DNA of 62,000 nucleotides from Adiantum capillus-veneris. Lineage: Eukaryota; Streptophyta; Polypodiopsida; Polypodiales; Pteridaceae. The notes under the pieces are model-generated. The model was not told where the DNA came from, made no database searches, and worked only from the letters and a program-made list of their open reading frames with translations. Positions 23,328-35,247 of the stretch are shown here, one piece after another. How positions within the stretch are numbered: the first letter of the stretch is position 1; each line of letters begins with the position of its first letter. The position numbers and the translations under genes are program-made. Location: positions 153,976,741 through 154,038,740 of the forward strand of contig CM043945.1 in NCBI GenBank assembly GCA_014529385.2, written 5' to 3'.

Positions 23328-24144
23328 ATGTCGATGAGAGGATCTTCACACTTATCTATGCATCGACGCTCTAAAGGTGGCGGTGGCGGTTGCTGTGGGT
23401 ATGCCACCGTTGATGCCTCGACACCGCCTCATGTTCGACAAGACTTCTTACCTTCCCCTTCTTTTCTCGCCCCCACACCAGCCATGGCATCACCATCTAT
23501 GCTAGGTTTTGCACTACTATTAGCCTATCCTGGCTACACACTACTAGTAACTCCTCCGGGAGTCACCCCAGTCGACACTCCTTGCTTCGGGGCCCAGACT
23601 CCAGTGGAGACACCTAACGTTCGTACCCCCATCGAGATGCTGCTAGAGACCGCTGTCGAGACACCTAGGTTCACGCATCACATGCGAGAAGGATTGACGT
23701 ACTTGGTCGATATCAGTAGCGGTATCATCTTGGATTATGAAGGTGATCTCGTGCATGCCCGGTCTGTTCTCTCAGGTGTTTAGACACTACATACTAAACT
23801 CCTAGAGTGAAGTGCCAAGTGAATTAAAAGACAGAGTCATTAGCATGCTGCATGACGAGTTTTCCGTATCAAGTTGGGATGAACGCTTCAATGAAGACCT
23901 GATGAAGGTTCGAATGCGCGAATATTGCAAGCACAAGCGTTCTGAAGTACAAAAATCAATAAAACATGGGTGGAACATACCCAATTGTCTAGCCAAAGAA
24001 GATTGGAAGCATGCGAAGCGAGAAGCACGCGAGAATCCTAACAAGTGGAAGCAACAAAAGGAGGCAGCCAAAGTAAGGGTAGAGGCAGGGAGCTCGCACC
24101 ACTTGGGGAGTGGCGGGTGGGCATCATTTGAGGCCAATTTTTAG
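23328..24144 (+). pseudogene. Second CACTA ORF (En/Spm plant transposase, Transposase_24-like), degraded
   Basis: An open frame at 23328-23783 encodes a Gly/Pro/Thr-rich part with repeated VETPN/TPVxTP strings. After a stop, 23812-24144 encodes a basic segment with the family hallmark: regularly spaced W and K/R residues, then NPNKWKQQKEAAKVR and GSSHHLGSGGWASF. The latter matches the conserved (HTxGSKSFA-like) end of this family. Further short exons may lie at 24240-24510. Confidence 0.65.
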
Positions 24145-24955
24145 AGTTTGTTTGCATTTATCTTTATGCTTGGTATTTACATCTATTTGTACTTTTGAAT
24201 TATAACATAATAAACTCTTTGTATTTTTTGAACAGTGGTCGATGCCAGGACGTGACCCCACACCGTATGAGCACGAATACACATGCAGAAAGGGCACAAT
24301 TCTCACGGTGGCATGGTTAGTATTTCACTTTACTCTTTTACATTTGCTGTATTTTAATGATAAGCTAAGAAAATAGATTGTTTTGTAAATTATATGTTTA
24401 TACTTACAAAAAGTCTTATTGTTCTTTTCTGCAGAATCCAACAAATACACCGCTTGGACGCAATGAGACATCTTATTAGACAACGTCAGTCTACCCGTAG
24501 CCAGGTAGCATTAGTTTCCTTTTGTCATAGCATGTATAATGAGATGACATGTATACGTCTTTTTGTAACTATTCGAAAACCATGTATTTTCTCAATAATG
24601 ACAATGGTGTTGTAACTATTACACTTGAAAAGCTTAATAATCAAGTGATTTTGCCTATGATGTGTACAGTTGTCATTGATTTACTTTCGTCAATTTACTT
24701 TTGTCAGTTTTGTATCTTTATTCTGCAAATAATACTATGCATGACGGAGTTAATGGTTATATTGTCTTGTGGGTGACTACTTTGGGTCTATACCTTGCAC
24801 TTTCTTTCAAAGGTGAATCTCGGCTTATTTTGGATTCATTTAGGTCTACTCTATTATTGAAACATATTTCAATATGGTTGATGGGTGGCAGGGTATTCAA
24901 TGCTCTCCCACCCAAATTTTTTTACTCTTAGGAATTTCTATATAAGGCTCTGCAA

Positions 24956-25071
24956 CGTCGCTATAGAAGGCATGCAGTGATTGCTACATGTGTCGCTATG
25001 ACCATCGCTATATAGTGACGATCACAACGACGCATATAGCGAAGTTCTCGTAGCGATGCTCTTAGCGACGG
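24956..25071. repeat. CACTA subterminal repeats, right
   Basis: Units such as cgtcgctatag, gtgtcgctatgaccatcgc, tatagtgacgat, tagcgatgctc and ttagcgacgg form the counterpart of the left array. Orientation is partly inverted relative to it. Confidence 0.7.
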
Positions 25072-25141
25072 CGGGGAGTATAAAAACCCAATGTATTTCC
25101 GTTGCTAAAAACCTCACAAGTCCACACAACCTCTTATAGAG

Positions 25142-25577
25142 TAAGCATAGGCGAGGTATTGGTGCATCATTGCTAAGCATTTAGGTGCATTTTGGGTCGA
25201 AAACGACTAGGTCAAAAATCTGTTGCTGTTAATAATCGTGATTTTTCCACTTGAACTAAAGTGGGATTTGATACCATAAGCATGTGTGATTAGATCTTAT
25301 AAACATGTCTTAGAAGTTTCGTTACATTTGGATGTCATTTGATGCTGTAACGGATATGATTTGTTTGCCAATGAGCAATTGGCTTTTGGTGATTTCAGTC
25401 ACTTGAGTGTAGCTTGAGTTGGATTCGAGTTGTTTGTTGTTTTCCAAGAGATTGACAACCTCTTGTAGCCTCTATGCACTAGTTGAGTCAGCTTCGTCCC
25501 ATGGATTGACAATTTAATTGTGGTTCTCGCTAAAACTGCAATAAGATAGGATAGTGAGGTTAGACACTCGTCCCACA
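25142..25577 (+). repeat. 5' LTR, second part (after CACTA insertion)
   Basis: From taagcatagg to tcgtcccaca it aligns with the minus-strand LTR from about 15330 down to 14900. About 60 bp of LTR present in that copy is missing at the insertion point. Confidence 0.85.
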
Positions 25578-25579
25578 TT

Positions 25580-25599
25580 TGGCGCCGTTGTCGGGGATC
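25580..25599 (+). promoter_or_regulatory. Primer-binding site, Asp-tRNA type
   Basis: tggcgccgttgtcggggatc matches the complement of the 3' end of plant tRNA-Asp with one mismatch. It starts 2 nt after the LTR terminus. This PBS type is common in plant Ty3/gypsy Tat and Athila elements. Confidence 0.88.
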
Positions 25600-27490
25600 A
25601 AGAGACCTAAACTAGGAAAAAACATGAGCGTCTTGTGAAGCTATCTTTTAACTTCCTCTAGGATCTCATAGAGTACAAACTTTCTTTTAGAAACTGCATA
25701 GCCTAAGATTATCGTCTTTTGCTGTGTAGAGGTAGCTTGGAAGTAATCTTACTCGCTGAGTGCCTTTAGGATTGTAGAATTATAGAACTAAATTAGAATT
25801 TGAAAAATGATTGATAAACGAGACAAGTCTTACGATGAATGCAAAAAAAACCATTAAAAACAAGAAAAAAAGAGTTTGTGGACACTTTTCACAACCCCAT
25901 TGCATAAGAACCTAGGAGTAGGGTAAGTAGGATCCGAGGTGGATTTCATAAAGCTCTCTCCGAAAGAATCATTTTGACTTGTACTTGAAGTTGCAAAATT
26001 TCAGGTCTACGGCTAGAAATAGCACGAAAAGACTCCAAATCACTCAATCCGATTGGAGAGTAAGCTTAAAAGTTGTATGAACTAGTGGGTAAGCTCAAGG
26101 ACACTTTGAGGTAAAAATTTCAAGAGTTTACACAAACTCAGATTATTACTTTTGACATTTTAGGCCACATTAAGTTTTGGCTCAATTCCTAGGCTTAAAA
26201 TAACTCATGAAATAACTGTCCATGAAAAAAGTGCAAAAAATGGTTCATTTCAAGCCTGAAGTAAATAGTCGCGATTATTTACTTTCATCCCAAATTTGAC
26301 CAAGGTTGATACTAGTGACTCATTGCATGTGCACAAACAAATTTTGTAAAGGCACATTGGATTTGGATCACCAAACTAACAAAAAACTGGGTAAAAACTA
26401 AAGTTTGTGCTGGCTTTCGAGAACTTGAGTGTAAATTGAGAAACAAATAGTCCAAACTTGATGGAATTTGATTCATAGGCTTACATTGATGTGATAGACA
26501 TGTGTACATGCTCAGTTGACCAAAAAGATGCAAAAGTTTCCCAATTGTAAATAATCACAATTATTTACTAGTGTCCCATTTTTCAACTTTTTTGACCAAT
26601 TTGGCATACCACTAGTTTTACCATGTTGTAGTAAGAGCACACACCAAGTTTGGTAAGATTTGAATCATTCGATTGAAAATTGTGACCAAATTTGCAAAGT
26701 TAGTCTATGGACAGAAAACTGAGACCATTTGAACAAAAATTATCCAAACTTGATGAAACTTGGCTAGAGACCTTAAGTTGACGTGCTTAATAGATCTGTG
26801 TCAAGATTGGGACAAAAACTTGCAAAAATTTAGCTAGAGTACATAATCGCGACTAACTACATCTGCTTCAAAAATTGACAATCTTGCATTAAGCATTCCA
26901 CAAGGTCAAGCATATCAAGTAGACCACACAAATCAATTTTGATAAAATTTGGATCACAAAAGTGAGACTTAAGCAAGATTCTTGAAATTAGAGTCTACGG
27001 ACACGAAACAATTGACAAACTTAGACAGATTTTGTTCAAACTTGTTGAAAAATGTACAAGGACCTTAACAGGTTGTATACTTGGCAAACCAAGCCAAAAA
27101 GTGTAAAAAGATGACAAAAATAAATAATCAAGATTATTTCCTACTGCTACACAGAGCCACCGATTTTGACTTTTGAACTTGTACAATGTTAGACCAGCAT
27201 AATACAAAGCCACCAGGAAATTTTGGGTTGAAACGGATCCTAATTGGTACATGTTCACTCAGTTTCTAGGTTGTAGATTAATCCTTTGATTTTTGCGAAA
27301 GTCGAATTGGAAAATCCCAACTACTGACTAGATTAGCTCAAATTGAATTGATACACATAGACCAAACACAATAGCTAGCAAAAACTCCACAGTCTTTGTG
27401 GAAGAATAGCTAACTTGATCAAATTGTACAAGAATCAGGTTGCAAACAACGAATCGGTAGATTGACAAAAAGTGCAATCCAGTCAAGTGG
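25600..27490 (+). repeat. Long non-coding leader with about 290-bp repeat units
   Basis: No ORF of note. A palindromic core close to AAATAATCGCGATTATTT occurs at 26261-26282, 26547-26568, 26839-26860 and 27120-27141, spaced 281-292 bp. Other loosely repeated phrases (ccaaacttgatg, ggatttgaatca) lie between them. The same core with the same spacing recurs at 37751-38349. Confidence 0.75.
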
Positions 27491-27496
27491 AAGAAA

Positions 27497-29500
27497 TTGA
27501 GAACAAGTCAATCCAAAGGTAAATACTTTACCAGGTCTTCAGAAGTCTTTATGAACCTTAGATCTGGTCGTGTACTAGGAAATCAGGGCATATTTGAAGA
27601 AACCTCTAGTAGAGTGTCCAACGAAGAAAGTGTGAATCAAGGCAATTCTTTGCACACTATCGTTGAAGAAGTCTTTGAAACTTTTTTTGATTCTTAGTAC
27701 TGATAATCCTAGGATTGGAATCTATTGTTGGGAGGATAGTAATGTAAATGATCTACTATGGACTTCACATGCCAAATCAAGACAACTAACGTCAATGAAG
27801 ATCATCTATATCTTCAAGATCAAGCAAAAGTGATCAACAGATCTACCAACCTACCTGTTCAGGGATTGTTATAACAACAACTTTGTTATGATGACTCCTG
27901 AGGAGGTGAAACAAACCAAATGTCAAGGATATTCAATAAGAGATTGGTATTGGGCCAAGGACCAGAAACTATTCCAAGAGATGAACACTATGAGAGATCT
28001 TTTGAGCATAATGGTAAGAAACGAGAAACCACCTCATCACAAAGCAAATCGGGTGACACTAGGGCCAGTCCAGGGCTACATGAGTCATGATTTCCAACGG
28101 ACTCGTTTGAAGGATTAGCAATAGGACCAACTGCTAGGAGACCGGGAGTTGACCCAAATAGACGTGTTAGACTAGCTGATTTTCAAAAATGGGTCAAAAA
28201 ATACAGTGGATCAGGGGATCCGTACGACCACTTAGTAAGCTTTAAACAAGTGCTAAGAGCAGAAATCATATTCGATTTCCATAATCAATTCGAGGGGTTT
28301 GGAATGACATTAGAAGGAAAAGCATTGACATGGTTTCAAAACATTCCACCAAGGTCAATCATGGACTTGAACACATTAGTTGAAGGATTTGTAGCTACTT
28401 GTTCCAAAACAGGGATCAAACACAATATTGTAGCTCAAATCTACAACTTTAAACAGAAACAAGGTGAGTCTGTTAGGGATTGTGCAACTCAAATGAAACA
28501 ATACATTGCTAGATGCCCAAAGCTAGAGATACCTGTAGAAGAATGACTAGTATCGTTGTTTCTAGAGGGACTGCTAAACAAAGAACTACGTGCTATACTA
28601 TATAACAAGAAGCATGCAACCCTAGAAGAGTGTGTGTCAAATGCTATTGACTTAGGAGACAATTGTGATATTTTCAACAAAGAGGATTTCCCTAAGGATA
28701 ACCAAAGTGAGAAAACAACATCCACAAACCAGCACAAGTGGGAACGGCTGCTGGCAGGACCACTTTCAATCATATAGGACATGCTCAAAAGGATGAAGGA
28801 CGTGATGAATAACATACAGAAAACACCTATGAGGGGACCAGGACAAGGGACACCTCAACAAGGACAACCAATTAGACCGCAAAAATGGTGTGCAATCGAG
28901 GGTAGATGGACCAACCATGAGAAAAAATGAGTGATACTACCGAACAAAGTATGATGGGAATGTTCAATACATGCCCATGAGGCCACAAGGACAACCCATG
29001 TACAGATACCAGCCTAACATAGCACCAGCTCAAAGAACACCGATGTGTATGAAAAGACCTCAACCCGTGTTGGGTCAACAACCTCTATATCCAAGACATA
29101 ATGTAGTGCCTGTAAAGTACATGCATTCAGAAGGAGTCATAAATAAACAAGCACCAATGCCTGTTACATCCTATGCTGAGCCTAGTCCATCTACAATAAT
29201 GGTAGAAGGAGACTGTATCATGCACATCTACCACCAATGGAAGAGCCTGTGACTTATACTCCACCAGAGCTCGCACCAATGTATTATGTAGCTAATCAAG
29301 GTGTTATACCTTCTATGGTAAGACCCATGATTAAGCCAAGAACGGGAAACTGTCATAAATGTGGTGCAGATGATCATTGGAAAAATGAATGCCTAGAGCT
29401 TGACAAGAACCTCAAGCCAGTTGAAGCCTATTGCATACAATATTGAGAAAAGGGAGGACACTTCCCATAATATTGTCCTAAAAATCCTTTAAACAAGGAT
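27497..29500 (+). pseudogene. Ty3/gypsy gag, degraded
   Basis: Pieces at 27497-27697, 27888-28118, 28250-28546 and 28556-28777 form a gag: RDWYWAKDQKLFQEMN, then GMTLEGKALTWFQNIPPRSI, YNFKQKQGESVRDC, FLEGLLNKELR and ATLEECVSNAIDL. A Pro/Gln-rich linker at 28971-29300 precedes a CCHC knuckle (CHKCGADDHWKNEC, about 29349-29390). A second knuckle follows with stops at two positions. Stops between pieces make it a pseudogene. Confidence 0.8.
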
Positions 29501-30559
29501 AAAATAGTAGTAAACGTAGTCCAAGTGGTACCTAGTAGCTAGCCAGAGAGTGAATCGATTGTTCCAATCAAGGTAATCACTAGAGCCCAGGCTAAGAAAA
29601 AGAAACATAACTTCTTTGATGATTCGGAGAATACAAATATTGCCTCTCAAAAGACCAAAAGAAGTAGAAGCAAAAGGTATGAGATGAGAAAACAGAAACA
29701 ACAAGCTGAAATCAAGGAGAAAGTGAAACAACTATTCCACAAAAAGGTGAAAGAAACTAGAAGCAAAATCAAAGAAACGATCGTGAGATTTGGAGGATCA
29801 ATTTTGGTCGATAAAAATTTTTAACCTATTAATGCAACCTTGGAAGCTTTGCAAGGAGGACTTAAAGTAGGCCAAAACATGAAAAACAAATGGAAAAAGT
29901 ATCCTTCTTCGGACGTGGAAGCATCTAATCTTGCAGCTTATCAAAATTTGGTAAGAATCACGCAAGAGATACTGGAAAAATAAAAAACCAAGCTCGAAAG
30001 TATGGCAAAACTTGAGGAGCTTGTGGTAAGAGACAATCAAGAAAATCTAAAGTGGTGATAGAACCCAAATTTGAATTGAAAGAGGTAGAACTTATAGTGC
30101 TGGAGACTGAAGATTCCTTAGACGGAATTCCTTCGTAGAGGAAGACTGGCCAAGACACTTATGGAAAAAAGTTAGAGAGATCAATGATGGGAGCCTAACT
30201 CTAAAGTCAGCTCCTATAGAGGAAGTTTGGTTAGACAACCTACCTATTGATATGGACGTGGATGTACAATCCTTGTATGGGGATTGCGGATAAGAAGCTT
30301 CAGGATTGTCTAAACCATTGACCTTGAAAATATTACCCTCTTACTTGGGAGATAATAAAGATGATTCCATAGTGTGTAAGACCACTCAAGTAAAAAGAGA
30401 GAAACAGACCCTAGAAGTAGACATTATTCATCCAATCATGTCTACACCCATCCAATGCACTCTTACTTTGGGAGAAGTGTTAAAAATCAGACGCTATTTA
30501 TGGAATGATCTATAGAAAACTGTAGAGAAGGCGGGGATACTGGGCTCATTGCAAAAAAA
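29501..30559 (+). pseudogene. Gag-protease linker, degraded
   Basis: Lys-rich readable stretches (for example 30306-30515, LKILPSYLGDN, ending TLTLGEVLKIRRYLW) connect the zinc knuckle to the protease. No separate domain is recognised. It is interpreted as part of the gag-pol polyprotein from its position. Confidence 0.45.
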
Positions 30560-30940
30560 TTGGAAAGAGTGAAACATGATATGGATAAAAAAGAGATTCG
30601 ATCTCTTCTAATAAACAAAGTTGGAGAATCTTATGAAGGGGAAAAAGGAAACACCACCCTTCCGCTGAAATATAATGACATAGAAGCCATGGCAATACTG
30701 CATAGTGGGGTAGGCATAGCCATAGCCACAAAAGCAGTATGGGAATCCTGGAGACAACCATCCATTAGACAAATTCGTATGAAATTACAATTGGCTGATG
30801 GACACATTGAAAGACCCTTAGGATTGCTTGAAAAAGTGACAGTTAATTCCTTTGGGATTGAATATCAACACACTTTTTCCATAGTAGACTTTGGGAAGAA
30901 ACTCAATTACAAAATCATATTGGGAAGACCTTTCATGTGA
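30560..30940 (+). pseudogene. Retropepsin-like protease domain, active-site Asp lost
   Basis: The frame reads AILHSGVGIAIATKAVW where a retropepsin would have D-S/T-G, followed by MKLQLADGHIERPLG and NYKIILGRPFM, the usual ILGRPF end of Ty3/gypsy proteases. Asp to His at the catalytic position would inactivate it. The segment continues at 30983-31495 as a long open linker of 170 residues. Confidence 0.7.
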
Positions 30941-31799
30941 CAGGTACAACTCATCCAAGATTGGGGAAACAATTATCTGTACTTGAAGCAAGTGGGGTCT
31001 ATAACAAGGGTTAATCTAAAAGATCACACTTATAGAGATGTCATGAAAACGCCCATACAAGAGTTTGATCTAGTCTCTTTGGATGAAACTAAGCTTTCCT
31101 CTTGGTTGAACAAAGACACTCCTATTTGGACGTGTGGAGCTTCAAAAAGCGGGAGCTTAAAACGCAAAGAATTTATCTTAGAAAGGGATTGCATAGATGC
31201 AGCCTATGTACCTGAATGCTTTCCAGAACATTTGTTTGATCCATTTGAGTGGACTCAAAGTTTAGAGATAGTGGATGTATGTGTGAATACGTCAATGCCT
31301 ACTCAATTTTGCAATGAGAATGGCTATGACATAATTCCCATCCAAATGATTTCAACCCTCTACATTGAAGATGAAAATGAGGAACCCAAGGACTTGATGA
31401 AAGCTCAACAAGTCTTTTCAAACCTCTACTATGATGCTACAAATGAGTTAGAAGAACAGTTAGCTACCTCAACACATTCGGTGTCAGAAAAATAACATGT
31501 GAGAGTTAAGCTACTCATGAAAGGAGGGGAGGAAAAGCTTTTTGACTTTCCTAACCAGAAATTGAGAAGGAAAAAAATGGTATAGACGAAAAAGAGACAC
31601 CAGAATCATGAAAGCTAGACTTATGCCATCAGTCTCCAGTAGAGCATAGTTCTTGATGTAGATAGATGCACAAGATTGTGTCAAGGACAAAATCACTAGC
31701 AGATATACTTCAAATGAAAATCCAAAAGTGTCTAAAACATCGAGAAAAACGAGAAAGGATACTCCAGCAAAGCCAAAGAACTAGGACAAGGAGCCAACC

Positions 31800-33260
31800 A
31801 TGACACGAGTTGAGCGGAAAAAGAAATATCAAGAGTTGAAAAAAGCTCTAAAAGAGATATATACAACCGAAATGGAAACCACAGAAGAGGATGGTAAAGA
31901 TATAATGAGTGTTCTATCCCATTATAAAAAATATACTCTCCAAGACCAAAAGAAAAAAGTAGAACAACCTGATAGAGAACTACGAAAACAAGGTAAGTCC
32001 TACGAAGGGCCTGAAAACGTGAAAAAGATAGATTTGGTTGAACCAGAAGAAGAGCCTAGACCTACCTACATTGCAAATGACCTGACAGAAGAAGAGAAAG
32101 AGATTTTAGTAAGCTTACTAAAATAATACTGAGATATCTTCGCTTGGTCTTACAAGGATCTCAAGGGCATTGATCCAAAAATCTGTCAACATATCATACC
32201 CATGAGAGACGATGCAAAACCAAGTAGACAAAGGCCATACACAGACAATAAAACATTTACTAGGAAGATCAAAGAAGAGATTGAGAAACTAAAGGAAGCC
32301 GAATTTATTTATGAAATTGAACACACAGATTGGGTGTCTCCAATTGTGGTAGTACCCAAGAAGAATGGAAAATTAGAGTGTGTACCAACCTCAAGAATAT
32401 GAATGAAGCTACCATTAGAGACAACTTTCCTCTTCCAATCACTGAGCATGTTTTAGAACGAGTTGCAGAGAAAGAATCTTACAGCTTCTTGGATGGATTT
32501 TTTGGATACAATCAAATTCTAGTTGACCCAAAAGATCACCATAAAACTACTTTTGCAACGGAATGGGGTATTTTTGCCTATCGGGTTATGATTTTTGGAT
32601 TAACTAATGCACTTGCCACCTTCCAAAGATTGATGAGCCATGATTTTCGAGAATATATTAGGAAATTCTTGGAAGTATATATGGATGATCTATGCGTACA
32701 TTCGTCATTCCGGGCTGATCATTTTGAACATCTAAAAAAGGTATTCAAAAAATGTAGACTTTATAGGATTTGATTAAATCCTAAAAAGTGCACATTCATG
32801 GGTAGACAAGGAGAAATGGCATAGCCACTGATATGGATAAAATTCATGTTATTGCTAATTTGCCTAGACCAACATTAGTCAAGGGGGTTCAAGCCTTCAT
32901 GGGACGTTGTGGATATTACCGACGATTCATTTACATGTATGCTATAACTGCAAAACCCATGTATAGCTTGATTACACACTTTGAATGGACTGATGAGTGT
33001 AAAGAATCCTTCGTGAAGCTTAAACAAGCTCTCACTTCAGCTTCAATATTGAAACCACCAGATTGGAATAAGATATTCCACATACATGTAGATGCTTCCA
33101 ATTTTTCTATAAGGTGTATACTAGCTCAACCAGGCGACGGGAAAATTGATTTTCTTTTTTCTTATGCTAGCCGATAATTGAACATGGCGGAAAATAATTA
33201 TACAACCATGAAAAGGAAAGGATTAGGAATAATCTATGCCATAAAAAGTTAGACATTACC
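31800..33260 (+). pseudogene. Reverse transcriptase and RNase H domains, degraded
   Basis: Pieces at 31800-32126, 32202-32402 and 32330-32773 give the RT: DWVSPIVVVPKKNGK, DNFPLPITEHVLE, SFLDGFFGYNQI, GLTNALATFQRLM and the catalytic YMDD (about 32678-32689). 32833-33177 gives the connection and RNase H start: FMGRCGYYRRFI, FEWTDECKESFVKLK, then HVDASNFSI. Stops and frame changes, for example at 32400 and 32771, show decay. Confidence 0.85.
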
Positions 33261-33598
33261 TATTAGCAAACAAATTTGTATTCTTTGTGAACCACCAAGC
33301 CTTATTATACTTGGTCAACAAGCCATGCTACACAGGAAGAATAGTGAGATGGTTCATCTTTCTTCTGGAATTGATTTCACTTAGTTGGAAAAAAGGGCAC
33401 TACTCATCAATGAGCAGATCATTTGTCTAGGATTGTTTCAAGATAACCTCCTAAAGGAGTAGATGATGATCTACCAGATGCAGATCTGTTCTCCGTGGAA
33501 ATGATACCTCGATGGTTGGAACATATGGTATCATTGATGACCATAGCTCAAGTGGATTCGCAATACCACTTCCTATTACAATCGGATTACTTGAGTAA

Positions 33599-35140
33599 TT
33601 GGCTATGTTTCAACTACTAGGTGGTAGGCTATACAAAAGAAACCGAGATAGAATATTTCCCTTATGCATTAATCCTAAAGAGAAACACCAATACCTAAGT
33701 CAAGCACATATTACCATAGTAGGAATTCACTTTGCGAAAGACCAAACTATGCAAAGGATCTTGAGACTTGGAGTATTTTGGACAACTATGAGGAATGATG
33801 TTCGCTCTTTTGTAAAGGATTGTCCTCAATGTCAAAAACAGACACCCATACCTCATGTAACATTGCTTCAAATGTCACTTGTTCCTAAGTGGAGTAACTA
33901 TTTAGTCACTTAATTATCAAGCCGAACATTTTCTGACGATATGAGTAAACACCGACAAAGACAAAATCAGAGAGGTAAGGATCAACATTTGTGTCTTTGT
34001 GCATATATTCCGATTATAGAACAAGCACATGCTGGATTAGCTAGAGGTCACTTTTCTAGTGAGACCACCACAAGAGCAATCTTAATAGCATGTATATGGT
34101 GGCCAACACTTTTTGCAGATACAAAAGAATATGTTCGGAGATGTGATGCTTGTCAATGAGCAAAAATGCCAACACGTGTAGATAGCATGTCCAATGAAGG
34201 GAGCTAGAGCTTTCGTAAAATGGAGTATAGACTTTGATTGGCCAATATAACCACCTGCTTATAGAACCCAAGCTCAATATAGTATTGTAGCTATGTATTA
34301 TTTGATTAAGTGGGCCAAGGCTAAAGCAACTCAAAAGAATGATGCTAGAACCACTTTCGCATTCTTATATGAGTATCTATTCACAAAATATGGACTGCCA
34401 ATAGAAATTGTCAGTGATAGGGGAACTCATTTTGTCAATGAGGTAATTGAGTATCTGCTTAATGAATTTATGGTCATCCGTAACAAATCAGCTCCCTATC
34501 ATCCACAAGCAAACGGACAAGCTGAGCATAGAATTAAAATTCTTAGCTCGGTATTGACTAAAGTGGTTAGTTCAGTAAGGACAAACTAGGAAAAGAATCG
34601 CCATGTTGCTTTATGGGCTTATTGAGTTTGATTCAAAACAGATTTAAATGCTACACCCTTTAACCTTGTTTATAGTCTTGATGCCATATTGCCAATAGAA
34701 TTTCTATTGCCGACACTAAGGATAGCTAAGGACCTTGAATGGATTGGATATGAATTTTCAGAAAGACTTGAAGATTTAGAGAATCTAGATGAGCAAAGGC
34801 TTACTATTGTAGCTCACATCTATGCACAAAAGTGGAAACAAATATTTTTTTAATTCCCATCTAATTACCAAAATCTTCAAAAAAGGGGACTTAGTTTTAG
34901 TCTATTCCCTTAAGCAACACATTCCCAAGTTTAAGAAAAAGGTAAACAGATCGTTTATCATTGAAGATGTATCTCCAAGTGGAGCAGTTAATTTGTCCAC
35001 CCTAGATGGTGAACCAATGGCTAATTGAATTGGTGGATGTAATTTAAAGAAGTACAATTTGCCGCTAACCAATGAATTGCTAGAAAGAATACATGCAACC
35101 AAGCAAAGAACGATAAAATGAGAACGTGTTATTGATGAAG
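33599..35140 (+). pseudogene. Integrase region with two HHCC zinc domains, degraded
   Basis: 33599-33913 has an H2C2 zinc module ending FVKDCPQCQ. 33941-34159 has a second one (QAHAGLARGHF, then YVRRCDACQ). The catalytic core follows: SIDFDW, YGLPIEIVSDRGTHF, SAPYHPQANGQAEH, so the D, D and E positions are recognisable. 34822-35028 reads as a C-terminal GPY/F-like part (GDLVLVYSLKQH, FIIEDVSPSGAVNL). Stops break the frame. Confidence 0.82.
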
Positions 35141-35247
35141 CCCAAGAGGAAGCTCGACTTCGGGTACTCAAAAGGAAAGTTGCTCTCAAGAATCAACAAA
35201 TAGCTATTCCCATCAACACACTGGAACTCGATGACCGATAATGGGAA

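Larger units (their letters stand above)
18061..25141 (+). mobile_element. CACTA (En/Spm) DNA transposon inserted in an LTR
   Basis: This 7.1-kb block interrupts LTR homology. It encodes a TNP2-type transposase, a DUF4216-like segment and a second En/Spm-type ORF, all degraded. Both ends carry clusters of short GCGACGCTC / AGCGAY units in both orientations (18077-18183 and 24956-25071), including inverted CACTAT motifs at about 18120 and 25019 (minus). Such subterminal arrays are typical of CACTA elements. Exact CACTA termini and the 3-bp duplication were not found at the homology breakpoints. Confidence 0.82.
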
